This document shows, piece by piece, positions 21,739-33,640 of a stretch of 64,000 bases of DNA. The notes under the pieces were generated by a model that saw nothing but the letters and a program-made list of their open reading frames with translations, ran no database searches and was not told where the DNA came from. The stretch is from the NCBI GenBank assembly GCA_948567375.1, contig OX419758.1, forward strand, positions 33,175,001 through 33,239,000, in the 5' to 3' direction. Each line of letters starts with the position of its first letter. Position 1 is the first letter of the stretch. Both the position numbers and the translations under genes were made by a program. The DNA is from Lunularia cruciata (Eukaryota > Streptophyta > Marchantiopsida > Lunulariales > Lunulariaceae).

Positions 21739-22146
21739 AATGATGTATGCTATTCTATATTTCTTGTAGTTAGTTTCTTGTAGTTAGTTTTAGTGTTTTA
21801 TTACTATGATAGATTATGTTATATTATTCTAATTTAGATTTCTTTTTATTTTTTATAGTTCAATTTAAAGTTTGAGTGTTTGTTATTTTAGTGCAAAAGT
21901 GACGCAGATAAAATAAAAAATAAATAATGATTTGAGACTTTAGGATGAAAAACTGAAAAAAACTATATATATATATTAACACTAATGTACAAGAGTATGG
22001 TTATACTCATGGCTATGCTCTTGATGTACAACCATGATGTAGTAGTGCATCTTTGAGTCTCATCTATAGGATGTGGTGGAAAAAGAAAGGACTATAGGTA
22101 CACATCCATAACCTCTCATCTAGATGCATGGTGTGCTCACAAAAAC
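21739..22146. other. AT-rich non-coding spacer
   Basis: AT-rich sequence with TAGTTAGTTT duplications near 21770 and a short (TA)n run near 21965-21976. Nothing else is recognised. Confidence 0.5.
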
Positions 22147-22613
22147 TCATGCTAATATATCATATGGATCATCACTATTATCTCTAAATCTCCTAGAGGT
22201 CCACTTTTCCTCCAAAAACATATTAGTCGGCTCCATGGATACTCTAAATCTATCTAGAGGAAATACAAGAAGGTATGATAATGAAAAGTAAGATGTACTA
22301 CCTATATCAGTAGGACTAAATCTAGGACGAGGTATAACACCATGGGTGGTTCCCACAAAAAGGCAAACATCATTATCAACTATCAGTATGTCCCTAATGG
22401 ACAAACCTAAAGATGTTAATGTACTATAAGGTCTCACCATATACCTCTATATTGGTCCAAGAACCCATCATTCTTGCCAATACATGCCATAAGACACCTA
22501 CTTGTATAAACTCCAATTGGAAGGAAACCAAGATCCACATGGAATATAAGAGCTACTCTACCTTGCTCTTTGGGCCACTAGTCCAAATGATAACCTCAAA
22601 GTGTCACAAAATA

Positions 22614-22870
22614 GTCCATAAACTCTTTAACTTTTGATTATAGAATATCCCACAAAGTACTACTTGGAATGTGATATTGCCATCCTCTTCTCATGGTCCT
22701 TGTACACCAATCCAAGAACATAGGATGAGTAGGAACTCACATGTCCATAAACTCTTTAATTCTTGTTTGTGGAATATCCCACAAAGTACTACTTGCAATG
22801 TAATATTTCCATCTTCTCCCATGGTCCTTGTATACCAATCCAAGAACATAGGATGAGTAGGAACTCTCAT
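22614..22870. repeat. 129-bp tandem duplication
   Basis: Two units of about 129 bp beginning GTCCATAAACTCTTTAA (22614 and 22743), about 90% identical, with CCAATCCAAGAACATAGGATG shared near each 3' end. On the minus strand this duplicates a short coding-like phrase in the degenerate gene. Confidence 0.85.
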
Positions 22871-23544
22871 GTCTACTAAACATCTTACATCCAAAACTTG
22901 AATCTTCTTCCTCATATTTGTATGATAGAGGATACAAGGGATGAACACTCTAGATAGTCTCATATTCTCCCTCAAATCTCTAAGCCTAGATACCTCATCC
23001 TTCAAGTGTCTTCTCTTGAAGCCACAACATCTCTATTGTAGTACTCCACAATCAAGGTGGGCGTGCAAGATCAACTCAAGTGCATAACCTCCAAGATGCA
23101 ATCTTTGCATCACTCATGTGAAAACTAAGCTCCTCTCTTAAGCCACTAATAAGATCCCATATTGTCTATGTACCCTAAGTGGATGAGTAAGGAGTATGAG
23201 TCTCGTGGGAGTGCATCTCTATCACATTAGTTTGAGTTCCCATATACACTACAAGAGTAAATCTCCTCCTAATAATAGGCTTCTCATAAGCTCCCTCTAG
23301 GATGCTCCTCACCTCATCTAGGGTCCCTTCCATGATGACTAACTCCACCGTCATCCTCACCAAAGCCTCCTTATCAACCCTATATCTCTTGAGGCATAGC
23401 CAAACCATAGCTTTTGTTTCTCTCATGAGGAAATCCAATGCATCAGCCAACTCCTCATACTCTCTCACACTTGTATTTACCTCCACTATCCTCTCATCTC
23501 TCTCTCACAAGTATATCCAACTCAACTATCATATTCTCTCTATC

Positions 23545-23738
23545 ACTCACCTCCAATTCACTCTCTCTCATCACTCTAACTAACTTGGCCAAATTCTCTA
23601 TTCTAGTACTCTCCTTGATATAGAAATGCATCTCCTTGTCAACTCACCTCCAATTCACTCTCTCTCATCACTCTAACTAACTTAGCCAAATTCTCTATTC
23701 TAGTACTCTCCTTGATATAGAAATGCATCTCCTTGTCA
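23545..23738. repeat. 97-bp tandem duplication
   Basis: Two almost identical 97-bp units (23545-23641 and 23642-23738) starting ACTCACCTCCAATTC. The length is not a multiple of three, so the duplication shifts the frame of the minus-strand gene remnant and marks it as dead. Confidence 0.9.
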
Positions 23739-24792
23739 ACTAGCCTACTCTCCCTCTCCAAGAACTTATGCTTTTCTATCCTAAAATGTGCCTCCTTCTT
23801 CATTAGTCTGCACTTCTCCTCAATAAGAAGGTGCTCTTGAGTCATGGTCTACAGCTCCCTATCTGCTAGTAAACTCTCCCCATCCATAAGAAGTTGCTCT
23901 TCTAAACTCAATTGTACCTAATATGATGCTCTACTCTCATTCTCCACAAATGTTGCTCCTCTACTCTCACTCACCAAAGGTAGAGATATCACTAGAGGGA
24001 GTGGTATCTCTACCTCTCCTAAAGGATGTGGCTCATGTTCATCCTCTACTACTTTTTGCACTCCACCATCAAGACTCATAACTCCACTTCTATATACATG
24101 AGTGTCAATATCATGAGGGTGACCTATGCACAAACCCTTGAAAATATCAAACTAAGGTAACAATAAATAGATTAACAACATTCAATCAAAATATGAAGTA
24201 TTGAAATACTAAGAGATTAAAATATGATAACATCAAAATAGACATAGTCCTAAACATCCATATCAACCATAAGCTTTAATCTATTATAAGAGTAAAGTCC
24301 ATACATCCTATGTATTTATTAAAAGAGTGAAATAAATGTGATATGTATACGTATAAAGAAACATAATATATTGTCATTTATACTAAGCTCTCACTCACCC
24401 TCCTCCGCATCATGGAAAAGTACCTCCTCTTCCTCATCCCGACTCTTGTACACCACCTCTTTCTCACCCAATATCTCTCTCTCCATGAATGTATGAGTGA
24501 GAAATTGTCCTAGATATGTCACCTTGAAGTTATGTTTGTTCAAATATCATAATTATAGGAATAGCTTGAAGGTGAATCCTTGGAAATTATTGAGAATCAT
24601 GGATCAAGTTATCCCTAGTAGCCTTGAGCACATTGAGTAACCCAAGAACTAACATTTACAAAATCAACAAACTTGGATTTATACATTTAAATCACTTTAG
24701 GAAAATACTCTTTATTTATACTCTTGAACTCAAAAATCCACCTTGTTGGTAGTTGAAAACCAAACAATCATGCAATAATTTTTTCTAGTTTC

Positions 24793-24968
24793 CTCTCAAT
24801 AGTCTCTTGGAGGAGCAACCCAACCTCCAAAGTTAGAATCTATCTCTTCTACAAAGTTCCCATCTTCTTCCACCCAAAAATCTGAATGATTTATCAAAAA
24901 GTTGTGGAAAATAATACATATAGTCACCAACTTTAATAAATATACATTTCTTGGAGGATCATTCAACT
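24793..24968 (-). pseudogene. PIF/Harbinger transposase, C-terminal fragment
   Basis: On the minus strand, starting at the insertion point, the frame reads LNDPPRNVYLLKLVTICII, then FHNFLINHSDFWVEEDGN, ending at a stop near 24796. This is the end of the DDE_Tnp_4 (HARBI1-like) fold, whose last helix has the C-I-x-x-H-N-F-L-I phrase. The rest of the same gene lies at 35588-36722, on the far side of retrotransposon copy 2. Joining the two sides with one copy of the 4-bp duplication restores the frame as INV*LND, where the stop is a CAG>TAG change. Confidence 0.87.
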
Positions 24969-25417
24969 TGTCATGCCATTTGTAATGTTGCATATAGATT
25001 GCTCGGACACTAGAGTTGCAATGATAGTAGTTAGAGGTATTTAATAGTCACTCATAGACTACTTTCCGATGGTCAGATTTTGTGTTTGGGGTATTGACTT
25101 CATGGTGGAGCCCATTGTCACTCTGCACCATTCACACCGTTGGGTGTGCCGTAAGCAAGACCGTTAGGGTTTCAGACCTAGCTTGAGTCTAGGGGTATAC
25201 TTTTGAAGTGCAGCTCTAGAAGGCTCACTTCTTTGATGTTGAGCCTTTGAGTTCTTGGCTATGGTGGATAAAGGCAGACAAGTGTCACATGGATTCTCTT
25301 AGCTAGAGTGGGTGTGGCATGACTGTGATCAATGCCTAGTTGTTGGCAAATTATAGAGTGACAAATCAAGTATTGATTTGATTGAATGTAAGTTGAGTGG
25401 TGTAAACAAACTGATTA
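24969..25417 (+). repeat. Terminal repeat A1 of copy 2
   Basis: 449 bp from TGTCATGCCATTTG to AAACAAACTGATTA. It aligns along its whole length with A2 (34293-35481, apart from the inserted sequence) and with A1 and A2 of copy 3 (38048-38487, 55751-56202). After A1 the sequence continues CATCAGAG into the leader, whereas after A2 it continues TTGTGG into B2. The B block is absent at this end. Confidence 0.88.
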
Positions 25418-26743
25418 CATCAGAGAAGTGAGGTCATGGGGAAATTGGGTGCAAGAAGTATGAGTGTTGGTAGTATCTCTAAGCTCGGTGGATTGTTGAT
25501 AGCTTGATCAAAGTTCAAACTTTTCTTGGTGTGCAGAAGCTCATTGATTGATGCAGATTTGGCAATGAGGTAGACAATGTGTCAAAGCGTTGGCCAAATT
25601 TTGCAAAGAGAAGCAATTTTCAAGTAGTGGTTGTGATTATGAGCTCAAGAGGTGAAAGAAGGACCAATTTTTTGCGAGTTGGGCTTAGAGAGTGAAATTT
25701 AAGGTGGAATTGTGAACCTATCCTTGTGAATTAGTGATTTGGAAAAACCCATCATTTTGGCCCAAGTGGAGAGTTAGTAGAGGATTTGGTGGTCAGCCAA
25801 CTTTAGGGTTTATGTCAGATTTTGGCCAGATTTGGAGTAGTTTCAAAGTGGCAGATTTTGGCCAGAGTTGGTGGAGTTTTGCCAAATTTGGAGGAGTTCC
25901 GCCAGATTTGGAAAGGATTCAAAGTGGCAAGAAGAAAGGCCTCATTTGGCATTCAGAGGCTTCAAGACATAGGGCTATGAGAAGCTACAAAGGCCTAGAA
26001 GGGCCAGCAAGCCAACTTGATAGCGTGAGGCTAGCTAGTTTAGAGTAGATCTTGGTCATTATTTGGCAAAATCTGCACATCTTGCTAGATTGTGCACAAT
26101 AGGGTTTGACTCCTAGATCTCTGGTTCCTAGATTGGTGCCATAACCAACTGGTCCACCCTCACTTGTTGTCCTAATGATTGGCCCACAATTATTTATACA
26201 CTTATAGCTTTGGCTAAGAGAGGCAATTTGATCCCATTCTTGGTGATCCTAGTAGCTTAGGACATAGATAGGAACTCCTATTATGTCAAATGCTAAATGG
26301 TGGAAGAGTTAGTCCCATGTTGCTTTATGAGATGGAGTGTTTTTTTTAGATTTCTTGTGATTGGACCCCCTCCATTCTATGCTTCCTGTTTGTGCACCAC
26401 ATTTGTGTGAGGTGTCCTGAATTTAGAGCATTGATGCTCTGGTGTGCTCTTGATGGTGAAGCTAGAGTGATGACAAGTCATACTATTTTTTTATCTCCCG
26501 TGAGATAGGAAGTGATGACCTATAGGCCATGAGAGTGCGTGTTGTGATGGCAAGTTATAAGTCACTCTTTTCCCTAGTATAGTTGTCTTAGTTAGAGTTA
26601 CATTAGTTGGTAGTGCTCCGTTGGTATTGTTTGTATTGGCACTTGGTGGTGCTCAATTGGTGTTGGTACTTGATGGTGTTGGGTTGGTTGTGTTGGTTCT
26701 TGGTGGGGTACTTGTGGTTGAGGTTTGTGGTTACTTTGTCACA
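25418..26743 (+). other. Long untranslated leader of copy 2
   Basis: A 1.3-kb leader between A1 and gag, shared with copy 3 (38488-39563 and 46151-46315). It includes a segment with repeated GGCCAGATTTGG-like phrases (25810-25910). No reading frame is conserved between copies. The candidate PBS lies in its middle, so the part before the PBS (25418-26133) takes the place of U5. Confidence 0.7.
26134..26147 (+). other. Candidate primer-binding site, copy 2
   Basis: TGGTGCCATAACCA aligns with TGGTATCCGAGCCA at 39154-39167 of copy 3, and both resemble the initiator tRNA-Met complement TGGTATCAGAGCCA. The site lies about 716 bp downstream of the A1 end, which is not the usual position right behind a terminal repeat. 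Confidence 0.6.
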
Positions 26744-28340
26744 ATGGAGTTCTTGGGGATTCCAAAGAAGATAGCCCTATAGTACGCAGTGGGTTTACTT
26801 GGAGTGGCACTTGATATCAACTTGTATCTCAGGTCCCAATGAGGGAAGAGATTGACTATGAGTTGGAGTTTGACATAGGAGCTGATTAAGTTGAGAGTGC
26901 ACTTGGCATGTCCGCACCATTGTTGTGGGACATGGACAAGATTTATGGGCCTCCCAAAGGCCCTAGGCATTACTCTAGTACAATGGGTACCATTGAGTTG
27001 GATGACTTCATCCAAGAGTTTGATAGTTGGTGTGATTTGTAGCAGATGCAAAACCCGAATTTGTTCACACTCTTCATGGCATAGAAGGGCTTGTTTCATC
27101 ATTTGGAGGGTCCGCCAATGGATGACTATGATGAGTTCAGAAGAGCTCACTTCGAGGAGATTGAGTTATGGAGACAATATTGGTCTCCAAACTATATCTC
27201 CATCACTTCATGCTTGGTTGGCAAGGGTAAATCAGCAATACCCACAAGCTCTAGCTTGAGTATCATTGATGGAGCTAGTGGAGGTGCACTAGCTGTAGAT
27301 AGTGCTACTACGAGTGGAGGTACCAATACAAGAGGTGGTGTAGTACCGAGGTTTAACTCCATGGTGGAGTTCTTCCAATGTTTGAGGCAAAACTACCAGG
27401 GAGTGTGGATTGACAAGCTGAGGAGCTTGTAGGAGTTCTAGTAGAAGGTTGGAGAGAGCCTACACGGGCATACACTCGCATGAGGCGGCTGATCAGTTGC
27501 ACTTAGGGAGTTACTAAGGCCTAGGCAGTCCAATTTTGGTATAGATACTAGACATGGAGTTGCGATGTAGATTTTATGATGCTATGTTGTTATAGGCTAC
27601 TTTGCCTACTTTGGTGGTGGTCTTTGGTTTGGTTGAGCGAATTGAGCTTACCATGGTGAGGAGAGAGTGGTGACATTTGGATTTGGTAGGGAGACCTCAT
27701 CCATAGTTGTGACTTCTTCTAGACTGCAATAGAGTGCACTACACCCAATTGGTTTTTGAGGATAGGATGGACAGCCTAGATCTTATGGAGCAAGTGGAGG
27801 GCCTAGTGGAGCTAGACCCTTACCTTCATTTTTAGATCAACAACAACCAATGAGTGGTGTTGTTGCTTGTTGGACTTGTGGTGGACCTCACCATAGGAGA
27901 AAGTGTACTTAGTGCAACGGACCTAATACCTCTAGTGCATTACAACCATCACAAAGATTGTGTAAGCATTGTCACAGATATGGTCACTCTAGTGACCGAT
28001 GCTTTGACCTACACCCAGAGTTACGGAGTGGTAGGGTTGGTATGGCAGGTAGTAGAGGAGCTCCAGTTCATGGAGGATGAGGTGGTAGAGGTGGTGGTAG
28101 AGGATCTCCACCTAATAGGAGTGCAATATCTACCCTTACTTCTAATACAACTAGGGCTACTTGGATTGAGCAATTGGAGTAGAGATTGGCTAGTATGGCC
28201 ATTGCTCAAAGGAGATCAGATTTGGGTGTCTAGACTTCCACCTCATGTGCTAGTGATAGAGATGCTTTGGACTTCATATGCGGAGCAGCATAGGTGGATG
28301 CATCTATAGCAATGACTAGTAGTGTAGTACATGCTCTAGA
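26744..28340 (+). pseudogene. gag: gag of copy 2
   Basis: It starts MEFLGIPKKIAL at 26744. The next 20 residues are hydrophobic (YAVGLLGVALDINLYLRS), an unusual gag start shared with copy 3. The capsid part includes GPPMDDYDEFRRAHFEEIE (27109-27165) and FFQCLRQNYQGVWIDKLRSL. Two knuckles follow: CWTCGGPHHRRKC (from about 27869) and CKHCHRYGHSSDRC (27961-28002), then a decayed RGG stretch and the coiled-coil phrase. Several CAG>TAG changes and frameshifts break it. The hydrophobic start could anchor Gag to membrane or be a leader; neither is shown. Confidence 0.82.
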
Positions 28341-28559
28341 GCCTAGAGGAGCATTAGTGAAGTTGGACCCAAAAAGAGGAGAGGTTGGGAGATAGGTCAG
28401 AATTCCCTAGTCTTTCATGCTCTTTAAGGCATTATAGATGACATCCATGGCTCCTACATGTCCCAATGCAGGTGTGGTAGGTGGTGATGGGGTGCATGAT
28501 AGACTACCTACTAGTCAACCACTTGCTACTACACAGACTAAGTCTATCATGATGTTAGG

Positions 28560-29500
28560 GCAGCTCAATTGATTATGCGTTGCCCTATGTGTTGCGTTGA
28601 TTATTCAACTAGTAACATGTTTACATTGGGAGTTGATCTAGCCCTAGTGTTCCGATTGGTTGCCACGCTTTATGAGAATAGGGATGATGTGGATCCTGCT
28701 TCTAGAGAAGAGGTGGTTGATATTGGAGTTGACTTGGTTGAGGAGCATGGGATCCGCTCAATGACCAGTGGTTTATAACAAGCAACAGCTAGATTGGAGG
28801 AGTTGCCAACTAGACCGGCCTTTGAGAGAGCGTGGTTCACACTTGGTGTTGTCGTATTGGATAACTAAAGGGGGGTTTTCTGTTTGGTGGGACCTTTAGG
28901 GCCGGTCTATACACCACAAAGTCTTATTAGACTATGGTGCACGGCCCTTTATGTTGGGGAAGGCTATAGTTATCAGTTTGGAGTTACGGAAGACCACTGT
29001 GGAGAGGTGTACATTTTAGATCCAGACATCTCTAGGTGGTGGTTCGACATAGTAAATCACACCTGGGGAGCTTTTTGTCTAGGTTCAGCCTGGTTACTCT
29101 ACTAATAGCTTGGTGGTGAGAGCTCAGGCTATTGCAACAATGTTTTAGTCATATGATGTGCTAGTTGGGGGAGTAGTGTTATACCCCATGGGTTTCAGTA
29201 TTGACTATTGGGAGGAGACAACCTCCTATAGACCAGGTTGATAGTCAGGTGAGGGATAAGTATGTCACCTACTAGTACACTTCAATAGTGGTTGTCTTAG
29301 TTCACTACAGTTCGGGACCATGGCAACATCAGTAGCAACTTTCAATGGTGCAATTAATGGGCTTGGTGATTTATTGGAGGAAATGCCCATGCAAAGATAC
29401 TCCAATACCAAAGGAGATCACTTGGATATGGAGTACAAGTGGGATTGTTCCATCCACCTTGGATGTTCCTTTGTGGAGTCTAGATGAGGCATTGCAGTAA
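28560..29500 (+). pseudogene. Aspartic protease of copy 2
   Basis: Homologous to 1437-2404. The active site reads LLDYGA instead of LLDSGA (C>A change in the Ser codon, near 28932), so the protease is dead even without its frameshifts. The later phrase VLVGGVVLYPMGFSIDYW is well kept at 29159-29212. Confidence 0.78.
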
Positions 29501-29512
29501 CATGCAGATCAG

Positions 29513-30620
29513 TTGATGCAGTTAGCTTGGAGAGGAGCCTTTGTACCACCAAGAGACCAGTGTGAGGATGAGCCTCCAGAGTCAATTACCTTGACACCTT
29601 TGGATACCACAATGATTGCTTTGCAGTATCCAATAGAGGGAGTATGTTTATTGGAATTGTTTGGTGGGATTAGCATTGGACTAGTTGTAGTACTATAGGC
29701 AGGTATACAAGTTTAGAGGTACTTGTATGTGGAGAGAGATGAGACTACTAGGTGAGTCTCTCTCCATCATGTGGCACACTTTTTGGTATCCTGAGTTATT
29801 ATTGATATCAACAGTTAGAAGTTACCAAAAGGCCCTACCAATAGGCATTTCCTTACTAGGGGTGCATGATCTAGAGAGACATGGGCTTGTTCATTTGGTG
29901 ATTTTTGGATAGGCATGTCAAGGACATACATGTGCTGGCCAAGGTTTGGGTCTTCAAGATCCTTGTTCTAGTGTGTTTTGGGAGATGTTATGGATACTAT
30001 GATATCTCCAGGTTCATCAATCCATTTTCTCCAGCTTATATTTTGGAGAACATCACTTTGATGGGTGATTCTTGCACCCAAGTGGTGGCAAGTACACATC
30101 AGGTCCATTCTTGGATGAGACTTGTTATTTTGTTATATGCAACCAGAGTGGGATCACGTGCTCATCGTCTTTGTCTTTGGTGGATGAACCTCTTACCTAA
30201 AGAGGTTCTACAATGCACTTATGATGGGATTCAGACTGGACAACATCATTGTTGATGATATTTTGGATGTAGAGCGTTAGTTTCAGATGGTGGTAGTGAC
30301 TGATAGGTCACCTATGGTGATGGTGAACCTAGTTGGATAGCCTAAAGCCGCTTTTCCCACACTTATGAGTTTCCTAGCTCTCATGCTTTTTAAGAGGGAG
30401 GTCCTGGACTGGTTTGGGACTCATAGTTAATAAATGGTGGAGCTCAATGCCAATGAGAGAGAGAGAGTGGGCAATGGGTTTTTGCATTGGTATTACCGTT
30501 GTTCTAGCAATGTCAAAGGCATCCCAACATCAAGTGTAAGGTCAGGCTATGAATCTAAACTGTTTGACTTGGATTGTGAGCCTTGGCTTGGCAAAGCAGC
30601 ATAGGATGCGCTTGATAAGC
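29513..30620 (+). pseudogene. Cytosine-5 DNA methyltransferase domain, copy 2
   Basis: It shows the same motifs as copy 1. Motif I is LLELFGGISIGLVVVL (29648-29695). ERDE is kept. Motif IV is decayed (GWPCQ reads G-stop-ACQ near 29908-29922: Trp>stop and Pro>Ala, but the Cys is present). Motif VI reads YILENITLMGD, with the Glu-Asn kept where copy 1 has Gly. Motif VIII is VGSRAHRLCLWW. The motif X-like end joins MNLNCLTWIVSLGLAKQ (30549 on). Comparing copies gives the ancestral ENV and PCQ motifs, so the source element had a complete catalytic set. Confidence 0.87.
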
Positions 30621-31139
30621 ATCACCACTCAAACACTTGTGAGCTTTGTGCCTATCGAGACAATTCAGGTACATGCTGAGGATGATAGACCAAGTGGACA
30701 TGATATTCTTGGGACACAACTAGTAGCTACTAGGGAGAGTGGTCTACTTGGAGTCCATCCAAGTGAGCATGGGCTACTTGGATTACACCCTTGGTCTACT
30801 TGCGATGCAGTTAAAAGACGTGTCGAGCTTGCAGCCAAAGTGGAGAGAGTTTTTCACATAGAGGTTGGGACCTCTAGTGGTCAGAGACATGACACTACTA
30901 TTCTCAAGGTCTCAATGTAGTAGCCAATGAGTATGTCTTTTACTCCTATGATAGTTACACAGGATACTTGGGAGCTAGATCTTGGACCCAAGCTTACAAG
31001 AGAGGAAGGACAGAGAGTTTGGAGGTTCTTGAGGAGCTACATGAGTTGTTTTGCCTTCAGTATGAAGAATTTGGGTACTCTAAAAGGACTTGGTATTTGG
31101 ATTGAGCTGATTAGCAATATACCAATTTTTTGATATCCT

Positions 31140-32400
31140 TATCGATATAGTGATATGGAGAGGACATTGATTCAGAGTTGGAGAAGAGACCTTTTGAGGT
31201 TGGTTTGGTGGAGATTTTACGTGGAGAGTATGCATCAGCTACAATGATGCCAGCCAAGAAGGATATGCATGGCAATTACACAGATAGGCAGATGTGTGGA
31301 GATTATCGTCCTATCAAGCATTAAACTAAGGCTGATTTGTATGCCATGCCTACACTAGAGGAGGTCTTTGATGCGATTGGGGATGCAAAGGTCTTTAGTA
31401 CTTTGGATCTTTGAGCAAGATATCATCAGTTGCCAATCAAGGAGGAGGATAAGTCCAAGACATCATTTTGAGCTACTAATCCTCACGGAAAGGATGTGTT
31501 ATATCAATGGAGCTTCTTACCATTTGTGTTAAAGAATGCTCCTATTGAGTTCCAGAGGGTCATGGATAGGATCCTAGCTGGATTGGATTTTGCTTGATGT
31601 TATATTGATGACATTTTGGTCTATAGCACTACTACGGAGGAGCATGAGAGACATTTGTTGGAGGTGTTTGAGAGGTTGAGATCTCATGGACTCAAATTAC
31701 ATCCTGGGAAGTGTAGGTTCTTCCATGAGCAGGTTGAGTAATTGGGTCACACTATCTACCCCAAAGGATTTAGTGTTCAAAACATCAAGATGGAGGCTAT
31801 TGCACATATTCCTTGGCCTATGGATGTGAGAAAAGTGTGAGCATTCTTTGGGTTGGCAAACTTCTATCGCTGATATGTTAGAGGATTTAGTGCCATTGCC
31901 AAGGCGTTGATAAAGTTGACCAAGCTTACACAAGAGTGGTGTTGGGGAGATGAGCAGGAGAGAGCTTTTTAGAGCTCAAGGAGAGGTTGACATCTATTCC
32001 TATTTTGAGGAGACTGATCAAAGGATGACCATTTCAGATTCACATTGATTGGAGTATATTGGTGCTTGGAGCAGTGCTTACCCAACATGATGATGAGGGG
32101 AAGGAGTTTGTGGTGGCCTATGGTAGTCTCTCCAACAGTTCAGCTGAGGCAAAATATAGTTCATATGAGGGAGAGTACTTGGTAGCAGTTTGGGCAGTAG
32201 CACATTTTTTATGTTACCTATTTGGTAACCCCTTCACTCTCATCACTGATCATCAACCACTAAAGTAGTTGATGGAGTCCGACAAGATTTTAGGGAAGCT
32301 TGCACAATGGGCTTTGATTTTACAAGAGTATGATTTCACAATTGTTCATAGAACTAGAGTGGTGAACCATGATGCAAATGGGTTAAGTAGAAACCCATGT
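31140..32400 (+). pseudogene. Reverse transcriptase and RNase H of copy 2
   Basis: RT blocks follow copy 1: YIDDILVYS is intact near 31600-31626, LKLHPGKCRFFHEQVE follows, and the palm has the same in-frame TGA (31412-31414, DL*ARYHQ). RNase H is open from 32059 to 32268 with VLGAVLTQ, SSYEGEYLVAVWAVAHF and LITDHQPLK. The spacing is as in copy 1, with about a dozen stops overall. Confidence 0.87.
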
Positions 32401-32609
32401 CCTAGCCAGTAAGATTAGACCGGAGCACGTTGGCATGGTGACTCAGATGAGGAGATGGTGCCAGGTTGGCATACATCTACCTTTTGTGTATATTTTTTGA
32501 GGCTTTAGTAGTATCTCTCTCAGTGCATACAGGAGGAGTTATTGAGGTCACAGATCTAGAGAGTGAAAATATTAGTGCAGTTCAATGAGACATTCATGAT
32601 GATGTCTTA

Positions 32610-33640
32610 ATGATGGACTATCTTTGCACTGGTATTGTGGGTGGTACAATTGGGGCCAAGGAGAGAGATTGTGTTCTTCAGCGAGCCAAACAATTCAGAT
32701 TGGAGGGTAGAGAACTTTTGCATGTATGGGAGGATGGTAGAGTGCGAGTAGTACCACTTCCATCTCAAAGGCCACAATTGGTCTGTCATGCTCACAAGGA
32801 GCTAAGACATTATGGAGTAAAGTGTACCTATAGCTTACTACAAAGTCATTATTGGTGGCATTGTATGCAGACCAAGGTATAATAGTTTGTTGCCAAATGT
32901 GTGGTTTGTGACCAAGTTAGAGCATCATTCAATGCTCCTACACCACAATTACATCCATTACCTATTATGAGATTGGGTTACCATTGGAGTTTGGACTTTG
33001 TTGGACCTTTACCGTTGATTATGAGACATCATTGGTATTTTTTAGTGATGTTGTAGCACTTCTCCAGGTGGATTGATTTGGTGGCACTTCTTGACAAGTC
33101 CAGTGAAGGGATGGCTTATTCCTTCCTAGATTGGATTCTTAGTCACTTTTGTGCACCAATTGAGGTTTTGATTGATCAAGGTACAAAGTTCTTAGGAGAG
33201 TTTCAGATCTTATGTGACAAGGCTTTGATTGATCATTGTACTTCCTCCCAAGATCACCCTGAGGTAGATGGTTTAGCAGACTGTGAAGAGAGGATTGCAA
33301 AAGTATGGTTTGCAGAGAAGCCACTTAGGAGATTGCAATCTCCAGTTACCTTGGTTGGCCATGGGCTATTGATTTAGCTAGCAAGCCTCCTTAGCATCAT
33401 TCTCTCCTTACTTCCTTCTCTATGGACGAGATTCAAATTTACTTGCAGCCATTTGTCAAGATGCTACTGTAGTCTTGGACTTGGATGATCCAGATGTATG
33501 GAAGAGTGCATGTTCTCAATGGGTAGAGATCTTTTGGAGAGTGATGCCGATGGCCTTTAAGAATTGGCAATTTCTCAGCATAAAGATACCTTACTCTATG
33601 TTACTATTCAAGGAGGAGGTTATAGATCCTCAATCCATTG
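32610..33640 (+). pseudogene. DDE integrase of copy 2
   Basis: The zinc module spans HKELRHYGVKCTYSLLQSHYWW and CVVCDQVRA, with stops TAA (32880-32882) and TAG between them. The core keeps SLDFVGPLPL (first Asp) and LIDQGTKFLGEF (second Asp). The region of the Glu is shifted by a small deletion near 33280. The end of the core and the following VLDLDDPDVWKSACSQWVE phrase lead into the GPY/F-like part. Confidence 0.86.

Larger units (their letters stand above)
22147..24486 (-). pseudogene. Degenerate minus-strand gene, coiled-coil protein of unknown family
   Basis: Successive minus-strand frames (24133-23918, 23845-23639, 23486-23175, 23005-22691, 22440-22147) read as one decaying gene. The middle is helical and charged (EEKCRLMKKEAHFRIEKHKF, then EEKEMHFYIKEST-like and YEELADALDFLMRETKAM). 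The last frame reads PRFSPTDIGSTSYFSLSY...RRFRDNSDDPYDILA and is followed by a stop. An acidic leader frame starts MEREILGEKEVVYKSRDEEE at 24486. I do not recognise the family. It lies just downstream of the PIF/Harbinger transposase remnant and in the same direction, so it could be the second gene of that transposon. Two tandem duplications interrupt it. Confidence 0.4.

Noticed and set aside
24136-24486. A spliced first exon for the minus-strand coiled-coil gene (donor near 24398, acceptor near 24137)
   Set aside because: The splice sites look good but the reading phase does not match the downstream frame.
26731-27150. 139-codon minus-strand frame
   Set aside because: It is antisense to the gag start of copy 2 and is not conserved in copy 3; a shadow frame.
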